NCBI GenBank assembly: GCA_002491165.1
Contig: DKVK01000101.1
Span: forward strand, 11,180-23,371
Length of the DNA stretch: 12,192 nucleotides
Direction of reading: 5' to 3'
Origin: Porphyromonadaceae bacterium UBA7180
GTDB lineage: Bacteria > Bacteroidota > Bacteroidia > Bacteroidales > Muribaculaceae
Part shown: piece after piece, positions 1 through 5,591 of the stretch
Layout: the number at the start of each line of letters is the position of its first letter
How positions within the stretch are numbered: the first letter of the stretch is position 1
Translations under genes and position numbers: made by a program
Notes under the pieces: model-generated
What the model saw: the letters and a program-made list of their open reading frames with translations, nothing else
What the model was told of the DNA's origin: nothing
The model's database searches: none

Positions 1-20
1 GAAAGTGCGATTTTTTTCAT
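1..20 (-). CDS. 5' end of a leftward gene, partial (probable signal-peptide start)
   Basis: Reading leftward, an ATG at 20-18 opens a frame MKKIAL that leaves the window. A short Lys-Lys start followed by hydrophobic residues is typical of an exported protein's signal peptide. Support comes from the A-rich stretch just upstream (minus-strand ACAGAAAA) and from a Bacteroidetes-type -7 box about 50 bases upstream (72-80). Only six full codons are visible, so the product cannot be named and the call could be chance. Confidence 0.5.
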
Positions 21-71
21 TTTTCTGTTGTTGATTAAAATAATAAAACAATGTTTGCTATCAAAAACAGC

Positions 72-103
72 GCAAAATTAACGCCATTTTTTCGCGTGTC
101 AAC
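72..103 (-). promoter_or_regulatory. Probable promoter for the leftward gene at the left edge
   Basis: On the minus strand a perfect -7 box TAATTTTGC occupies 80-72. GTTG at 103-100, one mismatch from TTTG, lies 19 bases upstream. This matches the Bacteroidetes primary sigma factor pattern. A start site near 65 would give a leader of about 45 nt before the ATG at 20. Confidence 0.5.
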
Positions 104-256
104 ATAAAATCCGTTAAATTTTCAAGCCTCACTCCAGATTCCCGTGATTTTAACACTGAAATGTTAATTTTAATACCAATCCTTAAATCCTATACCGATT
201 ACACCTTATATAAAGGGGAACTTCAGAGAAAGAAAGCCATATCCGCAGGACCGGCG
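104..256. other. Intergenic A+T-rich stretch between divergent promoters
   Basis: No convincing coding frame or RNA gene is seen here. The only structure noted is a short inverted repeat, TTAACA (150-155) and TGTTAA (162-167), around a 6-base spacer. It could be an operator for the divergent genes or chance in A+T-rich DNA. Confidence 0.4.
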
Positions 257-289
257 TTTGCCTGTTTCGCGAAATATTGCTAAATTTGC
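257..289 (+). promoter_or_regulatory. Promoter of the HAD-ribF operon
   Basis: TTTG (257-260) and TAAATTTGC (281-289) are separated by exactly 20 bases. This is a full match to the Bacteroidetes -33/-7 promoter. Transcription starting near 294 would give a leader of about 85-90 nt before the ATG at 383. Confidence 0.75.
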
Positions 290-382
290 GCGCCGTTTCG
301 CCCGGGATACCCTTCCCTGACACGCAACGGCACCGTAAAAAAGCCCTCGCAACGCCGGCAACGCGCCGGGATAAGACACTTT

Positions 383-1036
383 ATGACCATGGATTTTTCA
401 AATATACGGAATTTGGTTTTCGACCTCGGCGGCGTAATCATCGACCTTGACCGCGACGAATCGGTACGGCGCCTCCAGGCCATAGGCCTCACGCAGGCCG
501 ACGCCCTGCTCGACCCCTACAAGCAGAGCGGCGTCTTCCTCGACCTCGAAACCGGCCGCATCACCGCCCCGCTGTTTCTCGACCGCGTGCGCACCATGAT
601 AGCCGAAAACGGCCACGCCGTGCCTTCCGACCTCGAGATACAGGATGCCTTCAACGGTTTTCTCGTCGGGCTTCCTGTAGAGCGTCTGCGCGCCCTCGAA
701 GCGCTCCGCAAGCGAGGATACCGCCTCTTTGCCATCAGCAATACCAACCCGCTGATGTTCCACAGCCGGATAGAGAGCAACTTCCGCGCCGACGGCAAGA
801 CCATCCGCGACTACTTCGACGGCATAGTGACCTCCTTCGAAGAGGGGGCCTGCAAGCCCGACCCGCTTATTTTCAACAGATTGATGAACCGCTACGCGCT
901 GCGTCCCGACGAGACGCTGCTCTTCGACGACTCCCCCGCCAACGTGGAAGGAGCGCGCCGCCGGGGACTCAACGCCGTCCGCGTGGGGTACACGCCGCAA
1001 GACGATATGCTTCACTACGCCTCTCTGCTGAAATGA
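383..1036 (+). CDS. HAD-superfamily hydrolase (subfamily IA, YihX-like phosphatase)
   Basis: A 217-residue cytosolic phosphatase-like protein. All four HAD motifs are visible: motif I FDLGGVIID with nucleophile D14, motif II S119-N-T in LFAISNTNP, motif III K148 in ACKPDP, and motif IV D172-D173 in LLFDDSPAN. The second motif I position is Gly (D-L-G), as in the YihX branch, so this is probably not a defect. Residues 20-90 form a helical cap. The start is ATG 383, with an alternative ATG two codons later. The last codons overlap the ribF start by ATGA, so translation is probably coupled. Substrate is not determined by sequence. Given ribF next door, a riboflavin-pathway or flavin-nucleotide phosphatase role is possible but is inference; sugar-phosphate phosphatase is an alternative. 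Confidence 0.9.
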   Translation: MTMDFSNIRNLVFDLGGVIIDLDRDESVRRLQAIGLTQADALLDPYKQSGVFLDLETGRITAPLFLDRVRTMIAENGHAVPSDLEIQDAFNGFLVGLPVERLRALEALRKRGYRLFAISNTNPLMFHSRIESNFRADGKTIRDYFDGIVTSFEEGACKPDPLIFNRLMNRYALRPDETLLFDDSPANVEGARRRGLNAVRVGYTPQDDMLHYASLLK

Positions 1037-1926
1037 CCCTCCCTGCTCCCGCCATCGTCACCGTAGGCACCTTCGACGGGCTGCACCGCGGCCACCTCGA
1101 GGTGATAGCCACCCTCGAAGAGACAGCCGCCGGCCTCGGGCTCGCGCCGTTGCTCATCACCTTTGCCAACCATCCCCTCGACGTAGTGGCGCCGGCCCGT
1201 GCCCCGAAACTGTTGATGACTCCGAAGGAAAAGAAGGAAGCCCTCCGGGCATTGCCGGTGCGCAGCGAGATGCTGCGGTTCGACCGTGCCCTATGCTCGC
1301 TGACGGCACGGCAGTGGCTCGAACGGCTGCGCAACGAGTACGGCGCACGCGCCATCGTCGTGGGGTATGACAACACCTTCGGCTCCGACGGCCGCTTCCT
1401 CACGCGGCACCAACTCCGCGACATAGCCGACGATCTCGGCCTGAAGTGGGTGGAGCCGCCCGTACTCGAGGGCATCAGTTCGTCGCACATCCGCCGCACC
1501 GTCGCCGCCGGACTCCTGCCCGAAGCCACCGCGATGCTCGGCCGGCCCTACACCATCCACGGCCGCGTGGTTCCCGGCAAGCAACTGGGGCGCCGCCTCG
1601 GTTTTCCGACGGCCAACCTCGCCGTCGACGCATGCAAACTCCTCCCCGCGCCCGGCGTTTATGCCGCCGACGCCGAGTTGTCCGATAACACCGTGCGCCA
1701 TGCCGTCCTCAACATAGGAAGCCGCCCCACCGTCGACGACGGCAACGCCCTCAGCGTAGAAGCGCACATCATCGGCTACCACGGCGACCTTTACGGCAAA
1801 ACACTAACCCTCAATCTGTTGCAACGTCTGCGCGATGAGCGCAAATTCCGCAACCTCGACGAGCTGCAAGCCGCCATAGCCGCCGACGTCGCCGCCGCCG
1901 CCGAAGCCGAAGCCGAAGCCCGGTAA
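1033..1926 (+). CDS. ribF: Bifunctional riboflavin kinase / FAD synthetase
   Basis: The 297-residue product phosphorylates riboflavin to FMN and adenylates FMN to FAD in the cytosol. The N-terminal nucleotidyltransferase half has the HxGH-type motif GTFDGLHRGH (12-21) and the GISSSHIRR segment (147-155). The C-terminal flavokinase half has GRRLGFPTANL (186-196), the PTAN nucleotide/Mg site, NIGSRPTV (about 227-234), the likely catalytic glutamate E243 in SVEAHI, and DLYGK (252-256). Length and domain order are normal for bacterial RibF. The ATG overlaps the stop of the upstream HAD gene (ATGA), and both genes run from the promoter at 257-289. The C-terminus ends in an unusual Ala/Glu tail encoded by a GCC/GCCGAA repeat, followed by the terminator at 1954-1991. 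Identification is secure. Confidence 0.97.
   Translation: MTLPAPAIVTVGTFDGLHRGHLEVIATLEETAAGLGLAPLLITFANHPLDVVAPARAPKLLMTPKEKKEALRALPVRSEMLRFDRALCSLTARQWLERLRNEYGARAIVVGYDNTFGSDGRFLTRHQLRDIADDLGLKWVEPPVLEGISSSHIRRTVAAGLLPEATAMLGRPYTIHGRVVPGKQLGRRLGFPTANLAVDACKLLPAPGVYAADAELSDNTVRHAVLNIGSRPTVDDGNALSVEAHIIGYHGDLYGKTLTLNLLQRLRDERKFRNLDELQAAIAADVAAAAEAEAEAR
1891..1920 (+). repeat. GCC / GCCGAA short tandem repeat in the ribF 3' end
   Basis: Three GCC codons (1891-1899) are followed by three GCCGAA units (1900-1917) and a final GCC. They encode the tail AAAAEAEAEA of RibF. Loss or gain of units would stay in frame, so length could vary between strains without breaking the enzyme. Confidence 0.7.
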
Positions 1927-1953
1927 GTAACTATACAATATAAAAAATTTAGA

Positions 1954-1991
1954 CAGGCTGTCAACTTTCGGTAGACAGCCTGCCTCTTTTT
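1954..1991. terminator. Bidirectional intrinsic terminator between ribF and the terminase-like gene
   Basis: A perfect 9-bp stem, CAGGCTGTC (1954-1962) with GACAGCCTG (1974-1982), encloses an 11-nt loop. A T-rich run follows on the plus strand (1985-1993). On the other side the A run at 1942-1947 gives a U-run for leftward transcripts. This fits the convergent genes that end at 1926 and 1996. Confidence 0.8.
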
Positions 1992-1995
1992 CTCA

Positions 1996-3486
1996 TCAGA
2001 GCAGCGAGTCGTAGTCGGTAGCGCCTCCGCCCGAACGGCGGTAAAAGGCCGCGGCAAGGCGCGCCACGATGCGCGGCGCGAGCCACGGTGCCGCGAAGCG
2101 GAATCCTGCATAGAGGCTGCGCACATCCTCCTTCTCCACCACCTCACCGTCGCGCAGCAGCGCATTGAGGATGTCTATCCATTCCGAGAGCACATCAGTG
2201 TCCGGGGCGAACCAGGGGCGGTCCTCCTCATCGTAGACAAGGCTCGCGCCGGCTTCGGCGAGCGCCGCCGAGCACCAACGGGCGTGTGTCCGTTCCTCCG
2301 GAGCGGCGTTCTCTACAACCATCAAGGGTCGTCCGGCGGCGCGCTGAAGGCGTCCGGCCCGGTTCACCGCCTCGCCGAGAGGAACCGCCATTTCCATTTC
2401 ACTGACAACCACAAGCCGCGGCCTGAGCGCAAACTCGGCCAACACATGCGGCCGCTTCCCCTCGCCGGGGATGAAAACGGCCAGCTGCGCTGCCGGCGCC
2501 GACACTTTCTCCTCCGCCGCAGGAACGGTTTCCGGAGCGAACACCGGCTGCCGGCTCGTGCTGAAAGCCTCCTCCGCCGTGCTCGGAAACTCCGCCATCA
2601 TCGCCTCGTGGCTCTGGTACTCCTTGCGCTTGTCGTGATACCACGCCACCGCCTCCAGCTCCACGCCCCGCTCCAGCAACGCACGTTCGTAATCGTCGAG
2701 CGAGGCCAGGAGCCGTCCCGTCTCGGCGCGCGTCACCGGCCGGCGGTAAAGCTCTATCTCGTGCCACGGCACGAAGACAGCCAACTTGTCGCTCTTGCCG
2801 CTTACGGCGCGCTTCCACTCCTCGTAGAAATAATTCTCCTTGCCGTTAGCCGTCGACTCCATCACTATCACCGAGTCCGGGCAGCGAAGCACCGAACCGC
2901 TGACCGTGCGCACTATCTCCTCGGCCGTCCCGGCGTCGCCGTCGCCCCAGAACGCCACCTCGCTGAGATGCGCCATGGCGAAGTTGGAGCCGCGCACGGC
3001 ATTGGGCGAGAGCGCCGTGGCGATGGCCACCTGGCAGTCGCGCGCCGTCACGTAGCCCACGGACGCCGACTTCTCGTAAGGCACCAGTTCCCAGTCCTTC
3101 GGCTTACCGGGCTTCAGCTCCGGCGGATAGCAGCGCAGCAGCCGCGTGTACATGCCGCGAATGGAGCCGGCGGCATCCTTTACATGGGCGCACGTCACCG
3201 AGTTCCAGCCGCGGCGCACCACCAGCTGCATCCACGCCATATATACCTGCACAAGCGTGGAGCCGCCCCACTGCCGTGCCTTCAAGAGGATGACGCGCAC
3301 CGGGAGGCGGGCCCTGCGCTGCTTCTCCATCAACGCCGCCACGCGGCGCTGCGGAGCGTTCAGACGGAACGGCACCTCCCGGCCGCTCTCCTTGTCTATA
3401 ACCTTGACACATTCCTCTGCCCACAACGAAAAGTTTTCTGCATATCGTTCCATATTTTCCATCTTTTTTTCAGCAAAGTTAGCCAT
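1996..3486 (-). CDS. Solitary phage terminase large subunit-like ATPase, nuclease domain apparently degenerate
   Basis: This protein of about 496 residues resembles the ATPase motor that packages phage DNA. Counted from ATG 3486, it has a deviant Walker A, K-A-R-Q-W-G-G-S-T (69-77), with the lysine at the front as in lambda-type terminases. It also has a Walker B-like HLSEVAFW (174-180), a coupling motif ESTANG (209-214), and the linker signature FPSTAEEAF (300-308). After the linker, the usual RNase H-like nuclease opening (GxDPAxGxD) is not visible; only strand-like stretches such as MVVEN (389-393) remain. Start is uncertain: GTG 3498 has GGAGG about 10 nt upstream, ATG 3486 is in frame, and ATG 3462 follows a -7-like box. 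No portal, capsid, protease or small terminase gene is nearby. It could be a prophage relic or a domesticated enzyme; the frame is intact over its full length. Confidence 0.75.
   Translation of the reverse strand: MANFAEKKMENMERYAENFSLWAEECVKVIDKESGREVPFRLNAPQRRVAALMEKQRRARLPVRVILLKARQWGGSTLVQVYMAWMQLVVRRGWNSVTCAHVKDAAGSIRGMYTRLLRCYPPELKPGKPKDWELVPYEKSASVGYVTARDCQVAIATALSPNAVRGSNFAMAHLSEVAFWGDGDAGTAEEIVRTVSGSVLRCPDSVIVMESTANGKENYFYEEWKRAVSGKSDKLAVFVPWHEIELYRRPVTRAETGRLLASLDDYERALLERGVELEAVAWYHDKRKEYQSHEAMMAEFPSTAEEAFSTSRQPVFAPETVPAAEEKVSAPAAQLAVFIPGEGKRPHVLAEFALRPRLVVVSEMEMAVPLGEAVNRAGRLQRAAGRPLMVVENAAPEERTHARWCSAALAEAGASLVYDEEDRPWFAPDTDVLSEWIDILNALLRDGEVVEKEDVRSLYAGFRFAAPWLAPRIVARLAAAFYRRSGGGATDYDSLL
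3473..3481 (-). promoter_or_regulatory. Possible -7 box for the terminase-like gene
   Basis: The minus strand reads TAACTTTGC at 3481-3473, a full match to the -7 consensus, but no TTTG lies about 20 bases upstream. If it is used, the mRNA would start near 3468 and the first available start would be ATG 3462 (MENMERY), about 5 nt in. It may equally be a chance match inside codons of the longer frame. Confidence 0.25.
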
Positions 3487-3572
3487 TACCGCCGACACGA
3501 ATCCGCCGCCCTCCCCTCGTTTTTAACATTTCAACTCACAGACGTTTTAAAATTGCAAAATAACGGATAAAA

Positions 3573-3605
3573 TTTGGCGGAAAAGAAAAAAGGTGCTAAC
3601 TTTGC
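3573..3605 (+). promoter_or_regulatory. Promoter of the greA-HIT operon
   Basis: TTTG (3573-3576), 20 bases, then TAACTTTGC (3597-3605): a full match to the Bacteroidetes promoter pattern and the same spacing as the promoters at 257 and 4776. The expected start is near 3610. Confidence 0.8.
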
Positions 3606-3736
3606 ACCACAAACAGGGCGTGTCGGCACGACAGCCGTCCGCACCTCCGAAAAACAGAGAATTTATCCTCTCCCGGCCGAACCAAACGTCAGCCGGGGGA
3701 AATTAATTTTGTAATAAACAAAACCACATAACGAAT
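3606..3736 (+). promoter_or_regulatory. Long structured 5' leader of greA
   Basis: The region between the promoter and the greA ATG is about 125 nt. It holds a 6-bp GC stem, CCCGGC (3672-3677) with GCCGGG (3692-3697) around a 14-nt loop, followed by an A/T-rich stretch (3700-3720). Upstream is a small hairpin CGTG-TCGG-CACG near 3619-3630. No known riboswitch or ribosomal-protein leader is recognised. It could be an attenuator, an mRNA-stability element or simply a long leader. Confidence 0.35.
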
Positions 3737-4201
3737 ATGGCAACCTATCTCACACAAGAAGGGTACGACAAGAAGATGGCCGAGCTGTCGGCCCTCGAAG
3801 CCCAGCGCCCCGCCATCAAGGCCGCTATCGCAGAGGCCCGCGACAAAGGCGACCTTTCGGAAAACGCCGAGTATGACGCCGCTAAAGAAGCGCAAGGCAT
3901 GCTCGAAATGAAAATCGCCAAGATCAAAGACCTTATCGCCAACGCCCGCATCATCGACGCCTCCAAACTCAACACCGAGGAAGTGCAGCTGCTCAACAAA
4001 GTCACCATCAAGAACCTCGGCAACGGCATGGAGATGACCTATACCATCGTCACCGAAAGCGAAGGCAACCTCCGCGAGCACAAACTCGCCTCAAACACTC
4101 CCATCGCCCAGGGGCTGCTCGGGCACCGCGTAGGCGACAAAGTGGCCATCAAGGCACCCGCCGGCATCATTAATTTCGAAATCATTAAAATCGAAATCTG
4201 A
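3737..4201 (+). CDS. greA: Transcription elongation factor GreA
   Basis: The 154-residue protein inserts its coiled-coil tip into the RNA polymerase secondary channel and stimulates cleavage of backtracked RNA. Residues 1-75 form the helical hairpin with the tip GDLSENAEY; the acidic tip residues D39 and E42 match the functional pair of E. coli GreA (D41 and E44). Residues 80-154 form the FKBP-like domain, with the TPIAQGLLGHRVGD segment near 120-133. Length is close to the usual 158 residues. Its stop codon overlaps the next start by one base (TGATG), so greA and the HIT gene are co-transcribed and probably coupled. Expression comes from the promoter at 3573-3605. Confidence 0.97.
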   Translation: MATYLTQEGYDKKMAELSALEAQRPAIKAAIAEARDKGDLSENAEYDAAKEAQGMLEMKIAKIKDLIANARIIDASKLNTEEVQLLNKVTIKNLGNGMEMTYTIVTESEGNLREHKLASNTPIAQGLLGHRVGDKVAIKAPAGIINFEIIKIEI

Positions 4202-4593
4202 TGACCATCTTCTCACGCATAATCAACGGCGAAATCCCCTGCTACAAGATAGCCGAAAACGACAAGTTCTTCGCTTTCCTCGACATCAACCCCGTCAACT
4301 GGGGCCACACCCTGGTGGTGCCTAAAAAAGAGACGGACTATATCTTTGACATCGATGACGACGAGCTGGCAGAGATGACCCTCTTCGCCAAGCGCGTGGC
4401 CCGCGCCATCAAAGCCGCCCTCCCCTGCCGCAAGGTAGGAGTGACGGTGCTCGGCCTCGAAGTGCCCCACGCCCACATCCACCTCGTGCCCCTCAAGCAC
4501 GAAGGCGACATGGACTTCAAGCACAAAATAGACAATCCCGACGCCGAAAAGATGAAGCAGATAGCGGCCGCCATCCGCGAAAACTTCGAGTAA
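4201..4593 (+). CDS. HIT-family (histidine triad) nucleotide hydrolase, Hint-like
   Basis: A 130-residue cytosolic protein of the histidine triad family, which hydrolyses purine nucleotide phosphoramidates and related AMP conjugates. The fold signature is complete: N-terminal IFSRIINGEIP (3-13), FLDINPVNWGHTLVVPK (26-42) and the triad H90-A-H92-I-H94-L-V, in which the middle histidine is the expected nucleophile. Its start shares one base with the greA stop, and the terminator at 4667-4702 closes the two-gene operon. The physiological substrate is unknown; coupling with greA does not itself point to one. Confidence 0.93.
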   Translation: MTIFSRIINGEIPCYKIAENDKFFAFLDINPVNWGHTLVVPKKETDYIFDIDDDELAEMTLFAKRVARAIKAALPCRKVGVTVLGLEVPHAHIHLVPLKHEGDMDFKHKIDNPDAEKMKQIAAAIRENFE

Positions 4594-4666
4594 CCCTCCC
4601 CTTCCCCCTGAAACAAAAGGTGTCACCGACACGGCAACACCGTACAACCAATAAACAAGGACCCCC

Positions 4667-4702
4667 GAGAAGCCGACGCCAGCGCGCCGGCTTCTTATTT
4701 TT
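4667..4702 (+). terminator. Intrinsic terminator of the greA-HIT operon
   Basis: The stem AGAAGCCG (4668-4675) pairs with CGGCTTCT (4688-4695), with an extra G-U pair at the base and a 12-nt loop. TATTTTT (4696-4702) follows directly. The spacing from the HIT stop (4593) and the T-run make this a standard rho-independent terminator. Confidence 0.85.
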
Positions 4703-4775
4703 GCCACATAAGACCAATAATTCATTGCCATATAGATAGTTATACCACTATTTCTATGAAAAAGCTGTAGAGTTG

Positions 4776-4808
4776 TTTGTTTAAATCAATTATATGTCTT
4801 AACTTTGC
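4776..4808 (+). promoter_or_regulatory. Promoter of the restriction-modification module
   Basis: TTTG (4776-4779), 20 bases, then TAACTTTGC (4800-4808). The -7 box is identical to that of greA. The endonuclease ATG begins at 4812, three bases after the box, where transcription itself is expected to start, so the transcript is likely leaderless or has a 1-3 nt leader. No operator palindrome or controller-protein box was seen. Confidence 0.8.
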
Positions 4809-4811
4809 ACT

Positions 4812-5591
4812 ATGACTAAGAAGGAGTTTATTTCACAATTGCGCAATGAGGTTAGTAATTTTGCTTCGTTTGTATCCACAAGCGACGGACAATGGGTAGT
4901 GAAAGGGTTTATTGATGTATATAAGAACATCTATACGATTTCAGCCGATACAAAGGTTATATCCAAAATCATAGAGTTATACATATTCCCGCTCCTCTTC
5001 AAATTTGCGCAAGACAACAGTCTGCAACTTAAACTCACCAAAGAACAAAACTTCTATCCCGACATCACTTTCATAGACAATGACGGCCACAAGTTTGCAA
5101 TAGACCTCAAAAGCAGCTATCGCACATCGTCAACCAGAATTCGCGGCATGACGTTGGGAGCATTCACAGGTTATTTCCGTAACCGCGAAAGCACAAAAAA
5201 CATAACTTATCCTTATTCTTAATATCAGGCTCATGTGGTTTTGGGGATGGTATACAGCGAGAACCGTCAAGCCTCCGATGAACGTAAATCATACTGTATC
5301 GACGAACTTGACGATATTGTTTCAGTAGCAAAAGATATAATTTTCTTCGTTCAGGAGAAATGGAAAATCGCCACTGACAGACCCGGTAGCGGAAACACGA
5401 AAAACATCGGATCCGTATCTTTGATAGAGGACTTGATAGACGGCGCCGGACCTTTTTCAAAACTGGGAGAAGAGATGTTCAATGATTATTGGATGAATTA
5501 TCTTACGCCGGACATGGCCAAGAAAGCAGAACTTGCACAGCCATACTACAGTAATTTGGAAAGCTATAAGAAATTCAGGAATCTACTATGA
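4812..5591 (+). pseudogene. EcoRV-like type II restriction endonuclease interrupted by one in-frame TAA
   Basis: One reading frame of 260 codons is interrupted only by TAA at 5220-5222 (codon 137). Conceptual readthrough gives about 259 residues, against about 245 for EcoRV. Aligned from memory with EcoRV, many functional residues match. The minor-groove DTK is at 46-48, with E55 in the following helix. The Q-loop reads EQNFYPD (78-84), with the EcoRV QN kept and His71 replaced by Phe. The PD...D-x-K site is D84, D98 and K100. TLGAFTGYFRN aligns with TLGGYTSFIRN, and the recognition loop GSGNT (codons 192-196) is intact. The stop falls where EcoRV has Gln127, so a single CAA or CAG to stop change explains it. 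EcoRV cuts GATATC, and the intact loop suggests the same ancestral target. The first 136 residues hold the catalytic site but lack the recognition loop; a downstream piece could restart only at GTG 5235 or ATG 5247, neither with an obvious ribosome site. Start ATG 4812 is supported by alignment to the EcoRV N-terminus. Readthrough or a sequencing error are the alternatives. Confidence 0.9.

Noticed and set aside
150..167. Inverted repeat TTAACA-N6-TGTTAA as an operator
   Set aside because: Six-base arms in A+T-rich DNA arise readily by chance and it overlaps neither promoter.
2284..3570. A 428-codon open frame on the plus strand across the terminase-like gene
   Set aside because: It is His/Arg/Leu-rich with no recognisable motif and lies opposite a gene with clear family motifs. 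It runs through the terminase start and the intergenic region, as expected for a G+C-rich shadow frame.
4776..4830. Controller-protein (C-box) operator upstream of the restriction module
   Set aside because: No paired palindromes are visible and no small helix-turn-helix gene is present in or beside the module.
5235..5591. Treating the downstream open frame as an independent 118-residue gene
   Set aside because: It is in the same frame as the upstream piece, separated only by one TAA, and its sequence continues the EcoRV alignment without a gap. It is the second half of a broken gene.
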